From NCBI RefSeq assembly GCF_900143005.1, contig NZ_FRCS01000005.1, forward strand, positions 1 through 64,000: a DNA stretch of 64,000 bases. Direction: 5' to 3'. Shown piece after piece: positions 26,437 to 36,237 of the stretch. The notes beneath the pieces are model-generated. The model saw nothing but the letters and a program-made list of their open reading frames with translations. It was not told the DNA's origin and did not search any database. A program made the position numbers and the translations under genes. How positions within the stretch are numbered: position 1 is the stretch's first letter; each line of letters begins with the position of its first letter. Source of the stretch: Cryptosporangium aurantiacum (GTDB taxonomy: Bacteria; Actinomycetota; Actinomycetes; Mycobacteriales; Cryptosporangiaceae).

Positions 26437-26850
26437 GTGAGTTCCGACGCCGGTTACAGCGGCACGCCGCTGCCACGCAAGCTCGGCGTGAAGTCCGGCC
26501 ACTCGGTGCTGCTCGACAACGCGCCTGCCGACTTCGCGCTGGCTCCGCTGCCCGACGACGTCGAGGTGGATCGCACCCCGGTCTCGGACCAGCCCTACGA
26601 CGTCGTCCTGCTGTTCTGCCCGGACGAGGCGACGCTGCGCGAGCGGTGGCCAACCGTCCACCAGCGCACCACCGCCGCCGGGGCGCTCTGGGTCGCCTGG
26701 CCGAAGCGGGCCGCCAAGATCCCCACCGACCTCGACGAGAACGTCGTCCGGGACTACGGCCTGGCCAACGGCCGGGTGGACACCAAGGTCTGCGCGGTCG
26801 ACGGCACCTGGTCCGGCCTGAAGTTCGTGATCCGCCTCGCCGATCGGTAG
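26437..26850 (+). CDS. DUF3052 family protein
   Basis: This 137-residue cytoplasmic protein belongs to DUF3052, common and single-copy in actinobacteria but without a known function. The family pattern is clear: LPRKLGVKSGHSVLL near the N-terminus, a central YDVVLLFCPDEATL strand, LWVAWPKRAAKI, and the C-terminal VDGTWSGLKFVIRL. GTG 26437 sits 6 bases after TAGCGT (26425-26430), which looks like a -10 box for a leaderless mRNA. An ABC exporter pair follows 4 bases after the stop. Confidence 0.9.
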   Translation: MSSDAGYSGTPLPRKLGVKSGHSVLLDNAPADFALAPLPDDVEVDRTPVSDQPYDVVLLFCPDEATLRERWPTVHQRTTAAGALWVAWPKRAAKIPTDLDENVVRDYGLANGRVDTKVCAVDGTWSGLKFVIRLADR

Positions 26851-26854
26851 ACCG

Positions 26855-27769
26855 TTGCGCCCTCACCAGCACCCCGGCCGGATCGTGGTCAACAACTTGA
26901 CCAAACGCTTCGGCGCGATCCGCGCGGTCGACAACCTCTCGTTCACGGTCGAGCCCGGCACCGTCACCGGCTTCCTCGGCCCGAACGGCGCGGGCAAGAC
27001 GACCACGCTGCGGATGCTGCTGGGCCTGGTCGCCCCGACGCACGGCTCCGCCACGATCGGCGGTCACCGCTACGCCGACCTCCCCCGGCCGGTGGAGGTC
27101 GTCGGCGCGGCGCTGGAGGCGTCCGGCTTCCACAAGCGCCGCACCGGGCTCGCGCACCTCCGCGTCCTCTGCGCGGCCGCCGGCCTGCCCGCGCGGCGCG
27201 CGGACCAGGCGCTGGAGCTGGTGGGGATGGGACCGGCCGCCGGCCGCCGGGTCGGCGGTTACTCGCTCGGCATGCGCCAGCGGCTCGCGCTCGCGCAGGC
27301 GCTGCTCGGCGATCCCGGCGTGCTGATCCTGGACGAGCCTGCCAACGGCCTCGACCCGGCCGGGATCAGCTGGTTGCGCGAGCTGCTCCGCTCGCTGGCC
27401 GCCGCGGGCAAGACCGTCCTCGTCTCGTCCCACTTGCTCAGCGAGGTCGAACAGACGGTGGACGACGTCGTCATCATCGCGGCGGGCCGGAGCGTCCGGC
27501 AGGGACGCGTCGCCGAACTCAAGGCGGAGGCGCACTCCGGCGTCCGGGTCCGCACACCGCACGCCGACCGGCTCGTCCGAGCCCTGCCCGGGGTGCCGGT
27601 ACGGGCGGCGGGTGAGCCCGGCCTCCTGATGATCGAGCGGGTAGCGGCCGCGGACATCGGCCGGGTGGCGCTGGCCGCCGGGGTGGAGCTGCACGAGCTG
27701 ACACCGGTCCAGTCCGACCTGCAGGACCTGTTCCTCGCGCTGACCAACCACACCGCGGGGATCCGTTGA
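26855..27769 (+). CDS. ABC transporter ATP-binding protein
   Basis: About 304 residues. The ATPase domain has Walker A (LGPNGAGKTTTL), the signature YSLGMRQRLALAQAL, Walker B (VLILDEPANGLDP) and a switch His (LVSSHLLSEVEQ), then a 90-residue C-terminal extension. The variant signature GGYSLGMRQRL is common in ABC-2 exporters with CcmA-like ATPases. The start is uncertain: TTG 26855 gives the full length, GTG 26885 begins directly at the first beta strand. It overlaps the permease gene by 1 bp. Confidence 0.9.
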   Translation: MRPHQHPGRIVVNNLTKRFGAIRAVDNLSFTVEPGTVTGFLGPNGAGKTTTLRMLLGLVAPTHGSATIGGHRYADLPRPVEVVGAALEASGFHKRRTGLAHLRVLCAAAGLPARRADQALELVGMGPAAGRRVGGYSLGMRQRLALAQALLGDPGVLILDEPANGLDPAGISWLRELLRSLAAAGKTVLVSSHLLSEVEQTVDDVVIIAAGRSVRQGRVAELKAEAHSGVRVRTPHADRLVRALPGVPVRAAGEPGLLMIERVAAADIGRVALAAGVELHELTPVQSDLQDLFLALTNHTAGIR

Positions 27770-28548
27770 TGAACACAGTGCGTTCCGAGCTGCTGAAGAT
27801 CCGGTCGCTGGCGGTCGGCTGGGCCACCGCGTTCGGCGTGCTGCTGGTGACGCTGCTCGCGCTGCTGTTCTGGTACCTGCTCCTGCAGGCCCAGGACGTG
27901 GCCGCGGACGACATGGCGGACGTGAAGCAGAGCGTGTTCACCGCAGGCCAGTACTTCGGGCTGCTGCTCACGATGATCTTCGGCGTCACGATCGTCACCA
28001 GCGAATACACCCATCAGACGATCACCTCGACGTTCCTCGCCACGCCCCGCCGCAGCCGGGTCGTGCTGGCGAAGATCACCGCCGGGCTATTTTTTGCACT
28101 CTCTTTCTTCGCGATCAGCACCGTGCTGGCGGTCGGCGGCGGAACCGCGATGCTGCTCTCGCTCGGCGTCCCGGCCGGAACCGAACTGGGCACCGCACTC
28201 GGCGCGGTGGCCCTCAACGCGCTGGCCTACGTGATCTGGATGATCTTCGGCGTCGGCCTCGGGACGATGATCCGCAACCAGGTCGTCGCCGTGGTCGCCG
28301 CGATCGTCCTGTACCTCGGCGAGCTCGGCTCCGGGTTCGTGTTCCCGCAGCTCGCGGCCGCTTTCGAGCAGGACTGGATCCGCAGCCTTCAGTACTACCT
28401 CCCGGGCGGCGCGTCCCGCGCGATGACGTCGGTGATCCCGCTGGAGGATATGCCCGCCTGGTGGATCGCCGCGCTCGTCCTGCTCGTCTACGGCGTCCTC
28501 ACCACCGCCTACGGAACGCTGATCACGGCGGCGCGCGACGTCAGCTGA
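27769..28548 (+). CDS. ABC-2 family transporter permease
   Basis: This 259-residue membrane protein with six predicted helices begins MNTVRSELLKIRSLAVGWA, the typical amphipathic start of ABC-2 permeases that pair with CcmA-like ATPases. The segment ITSTFLATPRRSRVVLAKI matches the cytoplasmic coupling region of the family. It shares one base with the ATPase stop codon and ends the exporter operon. Substrate unknown. Confidence 0.88.
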   Translation: MNTVRSELLKIRSLAVGWATAFGVLLVTLLALLFWYLLLQAQDVAADDMADVKQSVFTAGQYFGLLLTMIFGVTIVTSEYTHQTITSTFLATPRRSRVVLAKITAGLFFALSFFAISTVLAVGGGTAMLLSLGVPAGTELGTALGAVALNALAYVIWMIFGVGLGTMIRNQVVAVVAAIVLYLGELGSGFVFPQLAAAFEQDWIRSLQYYLPGGASRAMTSVIPLEDMPAWWIAALVLLVYGVLTTAYGTLITAARDVS

Positions 28549-28783
28549 CACGCCGCGAGCACTGAACCGATTCGGCTGGGCGGGACCCCTGAGAACCGAG
28601 TGTCGTGTTGCACTCGAAATCCCTTCCGCTGACCGGGCGCGCTCAGCACTCAATAGCGCTGCGGCGTAGCCTGGTCAGTTGCGGCGGCGGGGTTACCGTG
28701 CCGTGGGTGGGCTCCTCCGGAACCCCCTCGAAAACGAACGAACCGTACGCACGAGTAGCTGAGAAGAAGGCGAACACGCGGCC

Positions 28784-31700
28784 GTGTCGACGCAGAGCAG
28801 CACCTCAACGCAGACCGAGGATTCCCTGGCGGCCTTCGGGGCCAACGAATGGGTGGTCGAGGAGATCTACCAGCAGTATCTCGCCGACCCTGCCAGCGTC
28901 GATCCGGCCTGGCACGAGTTCTTCGCCGATTACAAGCCCACCGGCGCGGGCAGCCCGAGCGGTCCGGCCACGACCGAGAACAGCACCGCCCCGGCGGCGG
29001 ACCGTGCGGACGGGCGGGCCGGCGGCTCCACGTCCTCGTCGAACGGTGGGGCACCGTCCCCGGCGACGCTCGCGAGCAAGGCCGCGCCGAAGCCCGCGCC
29101 TCCCAAGCCTGCCCCGAAGCCCGGGCCGGCCGCGTCGGCGGCTGCGAAGCCCGCGCCTCCCAAGCCCGGCCCGGCCAAGCCGGCCCCCGCGAAGCCCGCC
29201 CCGGCCCCTGCTCCGGCCGCCAAGGCTGCGGAGCCGAAGGCCGCCGAGCCGGAGAAGACCGGCCCCTCCACCAAGCCGATCCGCGGCGCTGCCGCGCGGA
29301 TCGTCCAGAACATGGAGGCGTCGCTCGAGGTCCCGACCGCCACCAGCGTGCGGGCGGTCCCGGCGAAGCTGGTGGCTGACAACCGGATCGTCATCAACTC
29401 CAACCTGGCCCGCTCGCGGGGCGGGAAGGTCAGCTTCACGCACCTGATCGGCTGGGCCCAGGTCAAGGCCGTGATGTCCCACCCGGAGATGAACAACTCC
29501 TACACCGAGGTGGACGGTAAGCCGGCGCTGCTCGTGCCCGACCACGTCAACCTCGGGCTCGCGATCGACCTGCAGCAGAAGGACGGCAGCCGCTCGCTCG
29601 TCGTCGCCAGCATCAAGAAGTGCGAGACGCTCGACTTCTCGCAATTCTGGCAGGCCTACGAGGACATCGTCCGCCGCGCCCGGAACGGCAAGCTGACCAC
29701 CGACGACTTCGCCGGGACCACGATCAGCCTGACCAACCCCGGCGGCATCGGCACCGTCCACTCGATGCCGCGGCTCACCAAGGGCCAGGGCACGATCCTC
29801 GGCGTTGGCGCGATGGAGTACCCGGCCGAGTTCTCCGGTCTGTCCGAGGAGCAGCTGGCGAACAGCGCGATCAGCAAGGTCATCACGCTGACCAGCACCT
29901 ACGACCACCGGATCATCCAGGGCGCGCAGTCCGGCGAGTTCCTCAAGCGGATCCACCAGCTGCTGCTCGGCGCCGACGGCTTCTACGACGAGATCTTCGC
30001 GTCGCTGCGCATCCCGTACGAGCCGGTCCGCTGGGTCCGCGACGTCACGACGATGCACGAGGGCGAGATCGACAAGACCTCGCGCATCCTCGAGCTGATC
30101 CACTCCTACCGGGTCCGCGGCCACCTGATGGCCGACACCGACCCGCTGGAGTACCGCCAGCGCCGCCACGCCGACCTCGACATCCTCGAGCACGGCCTGA
30201 CGCTGTGGGACCTCGACCGCACGTTCCCGGTCGGTGGCTTCTCCGGCCAGCGGACGATGAAGCTGCGCGAGATCCTCGGTGTGCTGCGTGACTCGTACTG
30301 CCGTCGGATCGGCGTCGAGTACATGCACATCCAGGAGCCGGTCGAGCGGGCCTGGATCGCGAAGCGGGTCGAGGTCAAGCACTCCAAGCCCGACCCCGAG
30401 ACACAGAAGCGCATCCTGGCCAAGCTGAACGAGGCCGAGGCGTTCGAGACGTTCCTGCAGACGAAGTTCGTGGGGCAGAAGCGGTTCTCGCTCGAGGGCG
30501 CCGAGGCCGTGATCCCGCTGCTGGACGAGGTGCTCCAGGCGTCGGCCGAGGACGACATGGACGAGCTCGTCATCGGCATGGCGCACCGCGGCCGGCTGAA
30601 CGTGCTGACGAACATCGTCGGCAAGCCGTACGAGAAGGTGTTCAACGAGTTCGAGGGCAACATGGACCCGGAGTCCACCCAGGGCTCCGGCGACGTGAAG
30701 TACCACCTGGGCGCGGAGTCGAAGTACACGACCCCGGACGGCCAGCACACGATCAAGGTCTCGCTGACCAGCAACCCGAGCCACCTCGAGGCGGTCAACC
30801 CGGTCCTTGAGGGCATCGTCAGGGCCAAGCAGGACCTGCTCGACAAGGGTCTCGAGGGCTACACGGTGCTGCCGGTGCTGCTGCACGGCGACGCCGCGTT
30901 CGCCGGCCAGGGCGTGGTCGCCGAGACGCTGAACCTCTCCCAGCTGCGCGGATACCGCACCGGTGGCACCGTGCACGTCGTCGTCAACAATCAGGTCGGT
31001 TTCACCACCGCCCCGGCCTACTCCCGGTCGAGCTTCTACTCGACCGACGTGGCCCGGATGATCCAGGCGCCGATCTTCCACGTGAACGGCGACGACCCGG
31101 AGGCCTGCGTCCGCGTGGCGCGGCTGGCGTTCGAGTACCGGCAGGCGTTCCACAAGGACGTCGTCATCGACCTGGTCTGCTACCGGCGCCGGGGGCACAA
31201 CGAGGGGGACGACCCCTCGATGAGCAACCCGGAGATGTACGCGATCATCGACAACAAGCGCAGCGTCCGGAAGCTCTACACCGAGGCCCTGATCGGGCGC
31301 GGCGACATCACGGTCGAGGAGGCCGAGGAAGCCCTCAAGGACTTCCAGGGCAAGCTCGAGCAGGTCTTCCGCGCGACGAAGGACTCCACGCAGACGTCGC
31401 GCCGGGAGCCGAAGCTGCAGCCGAACCCGTCCGAGCAGATCGTCGACACCGCGGTGCCGCTCGACCTGCTCCACCGGGTCGGCGACGCGCACGTGAGCTA
31501 CCCCGAGGGCTTCCACCCGCACCCGCGGGTCAAGCCGCTCATGGAGAAGCGCCAGAAGATGACCCGCGAGGGCAACATCGACTGGGCGTTCGGCGAGATC
31601 CTCGCGCTCGGCACGCTGGTGGCGCAGGGCAAGGTCGTCCGGCTGGCCGGTCAGGACTCCCGCCGCGGCACGTTCGTCCAGCGGCACTCGGTGCTCATCG

Positions 31701-32635
31701 ACAAGGAGAACGGCTCGGAGTTCACGCCGCTCGACCTGCTCGGTGCGCGGAACGACCAGGGCACCGGCCGGTTCTTCGTGCACGACTCACTGCTGTCGGA
31801 GTACGCGGCGATGGGCTTCGAGTACGGCTACTCGCTGGCTCAGCCGGACGCGCTGGTGCTGTGGGAGGCGCAGTTCGGCGACTTCGTCAACGGCGCCCAG
31901 ACCGTGATCGACGAGTTCGTGTCCTCGGGTGAGGCGAAGTGGGGCCAGCGGTCGAACGTCGGCCTGCTGCTGCCGCACGGCCAGGAGGGCCAGGGCCCGG
32001 ACCACTCGTCCGGCCGCATCGAGCGCTTCCTGCAGATGTGCGCGGAAGACAACATGACGGTCGTCGACTGCACGACGCCGGCGAACTGGTTCCACCTGCT
32101 CCGCCGGCAGGCGCTGTCGGGCATCCACCGCCCGCTGGTCGCGTTCACGCCGAAGTCGCTGCTGCGGCACCGGGCCGCGGTCTCGCCGCTGGAGGAGTTC
32201 ACCGAGGGCAGCCGCTTCCAGCCGGTCATCGACGACCCGGGGGTGGACGGCGTCAAGCCCGACCCGGCCAAGGTCAAGCGCGTGCTGCTCTGCTCCGGCA
32301 AGGTCTACTACGACCTGGCCGCGGCGCGGGCGCAGCGCAAGCTCGACGACGTCGCGATCATCCGGCTGGAGCAGCTCTACCCGCTGCCGGTCAACGAGGC
32401 GCGGGCGGCGCTGGACCGCTACTCGAACGCCGAGGACCACGTGTGGGTGCAGGAGGAGCCGGCGAACCAGGGCGCCTGGAGCTTCGTCGCGCTGAACCTG
32501 CTGGAGCAGCTCGAGGGCATCCGGCTGCGTCGGGTCTCGCGCAAGGCCGCCGCGTCGCCGGCCGTCGGGTCGAGCAAGGTGCACGAGCAGGAGCAGAAGG
32601 CCCTCATCGAGGCCGCGCTACCCACCAAGGGCTGA
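28784..32635 (+). CDS. kgd: Multifunctional 2-oxoglutarate dehydrogenase / decarboxylase (E2o-E1o)
   Basis: This 1283-residue TCA-cycle enzyme is of the actinobacterial KGD type. Residues 1-45 are the E1 N-terminal helix ([16 protein letters not shown]). An Ala/Pro/Lys-rich flexible linker runs to about residue 160. An E2-type acyltransferase domain follows with the catalytic motif [14 protein letters not shown] (about residue 373). The thiamine-dependent E1 domain has [11 protein letters not shown] and [12 protein letters not shown] for TPP/Mg binding (about residues 765-810) and a transketolase-like C-terminus. No lipoyl domain is present, as expected for this class. GTG 28784 is chosen because the conserved N-terminal helix starts within 15 residues. 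Positions 28549-28783 precede it and presumably hold its promoter. Confidence 0.96.
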   Translation: MSTQSSTSTQTEDSLAAFGANEWVVEEIYQQYLADPASVDPAWHEFFADYKPTGAGSPSGPATTENSTAPAADRADGRAGGSTSSSNGGAPSPATLASKAAPKPAPPKPAPKPGPAASAAAKPAPPKPGPAKPAPAKPAPAPAPAAKAAEPKAAEPEKTGPSTKPIRGAAARIVQNMEASLEVPTATSVRAVPAKLVADNRIVINSNLARSRGGKVSFTHLIGWAQVKAVMSHPEMNNSYTEVDGKPALLVPDHVNLGLAIDLQQKDGSRSLVVASIKKCETLDFSQFWQAYEDIVRRARNGKLTTDDFAGTTISLTNPGGIGTVHSMPRLTKGQGTILGVGAMEYPAEFSGLSEEQLANSAISKVITLTSTYDHRIIQGAQSGEFLKRIHQLLLGADGFYDEIFASLRIPYEPVRWVRDVTTMHEGEIDKTSRILELIHSYRVRGHLMADTDPLEYRQRRHADLDILEHGLTLWDLDRTFPVGGFSGQRTMKLREILGVLRDSYCRRIGVEYMHIQEPVERAWIAKRVEVKHSKPDPETQKRILAKLNEAEAFETFLQTKFVGQKRFSLEGAEAVIPLLDEVLQASAEDDMDELVIGMAHRGRLNVLTNIVGKPYEKVFNEFEGNMDPESTQGSGDVKYHLGAESKYTTPDGQHTIKVSLTSNPSHLEAVNPVLEGIVRAKQDLLDKGLEGYTVLPVLLHGDAAFAGQGVVAETLNLSQLRGYRTGGTVHVVVNNQVGFTTAPAYSRSSFYSTDVARMIQAPIFHVNGDDPEACVRVARLAFEYRQAFHKDVVIDLVCYRRRGHNEGDDPSMSNPEMYAIIDNKRSVRKLYTEALIGRGDITVEEAEEALKDFQGKLEQVFRATKDSTQTSRREPKLQPNPSEQIVDTAVPLDLLHRVGDAHVSYPEGFHPHPRVKPLMEKRQKMTREGNIDWAFGEILALGTLVAQGKVVRLAGQDSRRGTFVQRHSVLIDKENGSEFTPLDLLGARNDQGTGRFFVHDSLLSEYAAMGFEYGYSLAQPDALVLWEAQFGDFVNGAQTVIDEFVSSGEAKWGQRSNVGLLLPHGQEGQGPDHSSGRIERFLQMCAEDNMTVVDCTTPANWFHLLRRQALSGIHRPLVAFTPKSLLRHRAAVSPLEEFTEGSRFQPVIDDPGVDGVKPDPAKVKRVLLCSGKVYYDLAAARAQRKLDDVAIIRLEQLYPLPVNEARAALDRYSNAEDHVWVQEEPANQGAWSFVALNLLEQLEGIRLRRVSRKAAASPAVGSSKVHEQEQKALIEAALPTKG

Positions 32636-32637
32636 GC

Positions 32638-32814
32638 GTGTACTTCACCGACAAGGGCATCGAGGAGCTGGCTGAGCGTCGCGGCGAGGAGACCGTGACG
32701 CTCGGCTGGCTCGCCGAGCAGCTCCGCGACTTCGTCGACCTCAACCCCGAGTTCGAGACCCCCGTCGAGCGGCTCGCGACGTACCTCGCGCGGTCCGACG
32801 AGGACGACGAATAA
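32638..32814 (+). CDS. DUF6104 family small protein
   Basis: This 58-residue acidic, helical protein begins VYFTDKGIEELAERRGEE and continues with LGWLAEQLRDFVDL and PVERLATYLAR. The pattern matches small conserved actinobacterial proteins annotated as DUF6104, which often sit beside kgd. GTG 32638 lies 2 bases after the kgd stop, so it is probably translated from the kgd transcript. No function is known. A lipoprotein gene starts 4 bases after it. Confidence 0.85.
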   Translation: MYFTDKGIEELAERRGEETVTLGWLAEQLRDFVDLNPEFETPVERLATYLARSDEDDE

Positions 32815-32818
32815 CCGG

Positions 32819-33556
32819 ATGCGTTCCTGGTCCGCATCGGCCGCCGCACTCGCCCTGAGTTTCGCTCTCGGCGGGTGCGGCGTTTTAGGGTCCGACGCCG
32901 AGGATTCCCCGGCCACGGCGTCTCCGGCACCCTCGGCGACCGAGACGCGCGAGGGCCGGTTACTGACCGCGGACGAGGCGGAGGGTGTGCTTCCGTCCGT
33001 CCACGAGATCGGGGGCACCGGGTGGACCACCGATCCCGGGCGGCCGCGCACCACCACCGGTAGCGGACGTCCTTCGGCTTACGTCAGCGGCACGTCGGCC
33101 GACCCGCCGGTGTGCCTGCCGCTGCTCGATCCGGAGGTCGACCGGAACCGGCGGCTGGCGGCGGTCGAGTCCGAGGTCTCGTTCTCGAAGACGACCGCGA
33201 CCGGTACTCGGACGACGGTCACGTTCATCGTCGAATCCTGGCGGAACGCCGCGGACACCGTCCGGCCGTCGGAGGCTGACGTGCTGGCCGGTCAGTGCGG
33301 CTCGTTCACCGGCCGGGACTCGAGCGGGACGTTCCAGGTGACGGCCGCCCAGATGCGCCCGTTACCGCTCGGCCGCGAGCAGTGCGCGTTCCGGCTGACG
33401 CTGACGGTGAAGGGCGTGCCCGTCCACGTCACGACGTTCGAGGCGAAGATCGACCGGAACGTGATCACGATGATCCATGTCGGCACGGAGTTCGAGGACC
33501 CGCTGGAGACCTACTGGCCGACGCTGGAGAGGCTGCGCGGGCGGCTGGCCGCCTGA
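32819..33556 (+). CDS. Putative lipoprotein, paralog 1
   Basis: This 245-residue exported protein has a hydrophobic signal peptide ending in the lipobox ALGGC (lipid-modified Cys20), then a Ser/Pro/Ala linker and a globular domain. The core GRLLTADEAEGVLPSVHEIGG-x-GW is shared with the next two genes. Two Cys residues in the domain (VCLPLLDP and AGQCGSF) match positions in the paralogs and may form a disulphide, with a third in REQCAF. It starts 4 bases after the DUF6104 gene. Function unknown; it should sit on the outer face of the cell membrane. Confidence 0.8.
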   Translation: MRSWSASAAALALSFALGGCGVLGSDAEDSPATASPAPSATETREGRLLTADEAEGVLPSVHEIGGTGWTTDPGRPRTTTGSGRPSAYVSGTSADPPVCLPLLDPEVDRNRRLAAVESEVSFSKTTATGTRTTVTFIVESWRNAADTVRPSEADVLAGQCGSFTGRDSSGTFQVTAAQMRPLPLGREQCAFRLTLTVKGVPVHVTTFEAKIDRNVITMIHVGTEFEDPLETYWPTLERLRGRLAA

Positions 33557-33645
33557 CTCCGGCCCAGCGATTTTGGGCACCGAGCACAAGTGGTTGCAGG
33601 ATGCTGCGCAATCACCAATGGCAGGGTCCACTATGGTGCGCCGAC

Positions 33646-34371
33646 ATGTTCACTCGAACGAGTTTGTTGATCGCCGCCGCGGTTGCCCTGAGCGCCGCGC
33701 TGGCCGGATGCGGAAGCGAGAACGACAGCGCGGACACCGCCGACAAGCCGGCGACCTCCGCGTCCCCGACGGGTGGTGCTGAGAAGCCCGAGGGCCGCCT
33801 GCTGACCGCCGCCGACGCGAAGGCGGCACTCCCCGCGATCTCCGAGCTGCCCGGCAGCGGCTGGACGACCGCCCCCGCCTCCACCGAAACCACCGAACCC
33901 AAGGTGACGCCGGAGAAGTGCTCCCCGGTGATGAACGAGATCTCCACCGACTACACCGGCTACAAGTCGAAGCTGGCAGCCAGGGAGAACATCACGTTCA
34001 CGAACGAGGCCGCCGGCCAGACCGAGCTGCTGTTCGAGGTGGCCTCCTGGACCAACGAGGCCGACAGCCAACTGCCGCTCACCGCGGCGCAGCTCGTCGA
34101 AAACTGCAAGACGTTCTCCGCCACCGAGGAGGGCCTGACGCTGGAGTTCACCGCCGAGACGCTTACGCCGCTGCAGATCGGTGAGCAGCAGGCCGCGGTG
34201 CGGCTCGCGGCCGAATTCCAGGGCACCAAGATCTACCTGACGGTCTTCGAGGCGAGGATCGGCCACAACCTGATCAGCATGGTCCAGACCAGCCCCGACC
34301 CCACCGACAAGTCGAACGAGTACAAGCCCCTGGTCGAGTCGATCGTGACGGACCTGCAGAAGACCGCCTGA
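33646..34371 (+). CDS. Putative lipoprotein, paralog 2
   Basis: This 241-residue lipoprotein carries the signal MFTRTSLLIAAAVALSAALAGC cut before Cys22, a short linker, and the shared domain beginning GRLLTAADAKAALPAI-x-ELPGSGW. Conserved landmarks in common with its neighbours are EKCSPVMNEI, LLFEVASWTNEAD and VENCKTFSATE. ATG 33646 is chosen at the signal peptide; the longer open frame upstream is out of context. TATGGT lies 8 bases before the ATG, suggesting a leaderless transcript of its own. Function unknown. Confidence 0.82.
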   Translation: MFTRTSLLIAAAVALSAALAGCGSENDSADTADKPATSASPTGGAEKPEGRLLTAADAKAALPAISELPGSGWTTAPASTETTEPKVTPEKCSPVMNEISTDYTGYKSKLAARENITFTNEAAGQTELLFEVASWTNEADSQLPLTAAQLVENCKTFSATEEGLTLEFTAETLTPLQIGEQQAAVRLAAEFQGTKIYLTVFEARIGHNLISMVQTSPDPTDKSNEYKPLVESIVTDLQKTA

Positions 34372-34396
34372 CACTCGCTACCGACCGCTGTCGACC

Positions 34397-34430
34397 GTGG
34401 AGCCCGCCGGTGTACGCCGACGGGCTCCAC
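34397..34430. terminator. Hairpin between lipoprotein genes 2 and 3
   Basis: A perfect 10-bp stem (GTGGAGCCCG / CGGGCTCCAC) with a 14-base loop lies 25 bases after the stop of the second lipoprotein gene. It has no T-run. Confidence 0.6.
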
Positions 34431-34483
34431 TGATTGCCGGACCCTGTGTCACTCCTGTGAGAGCAGACCACTACCGTGACTGA

Positions 34484-35215
34484 GTGTTCACTCGCACCAG
34501 CGTGTTCGTAGCCACCGTCTGCGCCTTGACTCTCGCACTCACGGGATGCAGCGACGACTCCGACTCCGCCACGAAACCCGCCGCCGTCGACCAGCCGGCG
34601 CCCTCCGCGTCGCCCAGCCCGTCCGAAGCCCCCGAGGCCCGGCTGCTCACCGCCGCCGAGGCCAAAGCCGCGCTTCCCGCCCTGACCGACCTGCCCGGCA
34701 GCGGCTGGAAGGCGACTCCGGTGCCCGCTGAGGACGGAGACTCCCAGGTCGAACCGGCCTCCTGTGCCCCACTCTGGAACCAGGTGGCCACCGACTACAG
34801 CGGCTACAAGCCGAAGATCGCGGTCATGGAGAACACCGGCTACACCGCAGAGGCCCCCGGCTCGTACACCGAGGTCCTCTTCGAGGTCGCCTCCTGGACG
34901 AACGCCGCCGACAGCGCCCTGCCGATCGAGGCAGGCGCGTCCGCCGACCAGTGCGCGTCGTTCTCCGCCACCGAGCCCGACGGCACCTACCCGGTGACCG
35001 CGAAGAAATTGACGCCGCTCGCGCTGGGCGAGAAGCAGTCCGCGATCCAGTTCACAACCACCGTCGAGGGGATTACGGTCTACTTCTCGCTGTACCAGTT
35101 CGCGGTGGGGCACAACCTCGTCTCGGTGCTCCAGAGCAGCACCGGGGCAGACAATCCCCAGACGACCTTCGAGCCCGTCATCCGAGGCATCCTCGCCGAT
35201 CTGAAGAAGGCCTGA
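34484..35215 (+). CDS. Putative lipoprotein, paralog 3
   Basis: This 243-residue lipoprotein begins MFTRTSVFVATVCALTLALTGC (lipidated Cys22), with nearly the same first six residues as paralog 2. The domain starts ARLLTAAEAKAALPAL-x-DLPGSGW and keeps ASCAPLWNQV, VLFEVASWTNAAD and ADQCASFSATEPDG. GTG 34484 lies 6 bases after TACCGT, and the context CCACTA is shared with the upstream region of paralog 2, so promoter and gene were probably duplicated together. Function unknown. Confidence 0.82.
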   Translation: MFTRTSVFVATVCALTLALTGCSDDSDSATKPAAVDQPAPSASPSPSEAPEARLLTAAEAKAALPALTDLPGSGWKATPVPAEDGDSQVEPASCAPLWNQVATDYSGYKPKIAVMENTGYTAEAPGSYTEVLFEVASWTNAADSALPIEAGASADQCASFSATEPDGTYPVTAKKLTPLALGEKQSAIQFTTTVEGITVYFSLYQFAVGHNLVSVLQSSTGADNPQTTFEPVIRGILADLKKA

Positions 35216-35220
35216 CGGCT

Positions 35221-35254
35221 GCGGATCGGGCTCGTCGCGGCGAGCCCGATCCGC
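35221..35254. terminator. Terminator between convergent genes
   Basis: A perfect 14-bp inverted repeat (GCGGATCGGGCTCG / CGAGCCCGATCCGC, 6-base loop) lies between the third lipoprotein gene and the convergent MDR oxidoreductase. It can serve both transcripts. Confidence 0.8.
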
Positions 35255-35260
35255 TTCGGC

Positions 35261-36202
35261 TCACGGGGTGACGATGACCTTGCCGAAGACGTCGCCGCTG
35301 TTCAGGTGCGCGAACGCGTCGCGGGCGTTCGCGAGCGTGAACGTGGAGTCGATGATCGGGCGCAGGCCGGTGCGGGCGCACAAATCGAGCAGCCCGGCCA
35401 GCTCCTCCCGCGATCCCATCGACGTCCCCAGCACCGAGATGTTGTGGAAGAACAGCCGACGCAGGTCGAGCCGCGGCAGGTGGCCCGAGGTCGCACCGGA
35501 CACGACCAGCCGACCGCCCGGCTTCAGCGACTTCTGCGAGTGGTCGAACGTCGCCTCACCCACGGTCTCGATCACGCAGTCGACGCGCTGCGGCAGCCGT
35601 GCACCGCTCTCCAGCGCGATCGCACCGAGCTTCTCGGCCCGCTCCCGCTTCGACGCGTCGCGGCTGGTCGCGTAGACGGTGGCCCCGAGCGCCACGCCGA
35701 TCGCGATCGCGGCGGTCGCTACACCGCCCCCGGCGCCCTGCACCAGCACCGACGACCCGGCGCCGACCTGCCCGCACGAGACGAGCATCCGGTACGCGGT
35801 GAGCCACGCGGTCGGCAGGCACGCCGCCTCGGCGAACGAGAGCTCGGCCGGCTTGGGCACCAGCGACTCCCGCGGCACCGCGACCTTCTCGGCCAGCGTC
35901 CCCTGGAACTTCTCGGAAAGGATCGACGTCTTCCCGGTCGCGGGGTCGGCGACCACCGAGTAGATGACGACCTCGTTGCCGTCGGGGTCGCGTCCGGCGG
36001 CGTCGCAGCCGAGAATCATCGGCAGCGCGTCTGCACCGAGGCCGACGCCCTTGAGCGACCAGAGATCGTGATGGTTGAGAGCGCTGGCGACGACGTCAAC
36101 GATCACCCAGCCGTCGGGAGGCGTCGGATCCGGCACTTGACCGGTCTCCAGCGCGGACAGCGGATCGGCGTCATCGATACGAGCGGCGTATGCGGCGAAC
36201 AC
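35261..36202 (-). CDS. MDR-family NAD(P)H-dependent oxidoreductase (quinone oxidoreductase-like)
   Basis: This 313-residue medium-chain dehydrogenase/reductase has a GroES-like N-terminal domain (residues 25-120, ASALNHHDLWSLKG) and a Rossmann domain with the nucleotide-binding loop VLVQGAGGGVATAAIAI. The catalytic-zinc Cys of true alcohol dehydrogenases is replaced (NHHD) and the structural-zinc Cys cluster is absent, so it is more likely a zinc-independent quinone/enone reductase. GTG 36202 lies 6 bases after TAGTGT, a probable leaderless start. It is divergent from a flavin reductase. Confidence 0.88.
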   Translation of the reverse strand: MFAAYAARIDDADPLSALETGQVPDPTPPDGWVIVDVVASALNHHDLWSLKGVGLGADALPMILGCDAAGRDPDGNEVVIYSVVADPATGKTSILSEKFQGTLAEKVAVPRESLVPKPAELSFAEAACLPTAWLTAYRMLVSCGQVGAGSSVLVQGAGGGVATAAIAIGVALGATVYATSRDASKRERAEKLGAIALESGARLPQRVDCVIETVGEATFDHSQKSLKPGGRLVVSGATSGHLPRLDLRRLFFHNISVLGTSMGSREELAGLLDLCARTGLRPIIDSTFTLANARDAFAHLNSGDVFGKVIVTP

Positions 36203-36208
36203 GACCTG

Positions 36209-36228
36209 ACACTACCGGCGGGTAGTCT
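36209..36228. promoter_or_regulatory. Overlapping divergent -10 boxes in a palindrome
   Basis: The inverted repeat ACTACC-GGCG-GGTAGT (36211-36226) contains parts of two -10-like boxes: TAGTGT for the minus-strand oxidoreductase (36214-36209) and TAGTCT for the plus-strand flavin reductase (36223-36228). Both would give leaderless mRNAs (gaps of 6 and 9 bases to GTG). A protein bound to the palindrome would affect both genes. Confidence 0.6.
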
Positions 36229-36237
36229 GGTCGGGTT

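Noticed and set aside
28805-31783. 992-codon open frame on the minus strand opposite kgd
   Set aside because: It is the antisense shadow of a clearly coding gene in high-GC DNA; composition is Leu/Val/Arg/Asp-rich without motifs.
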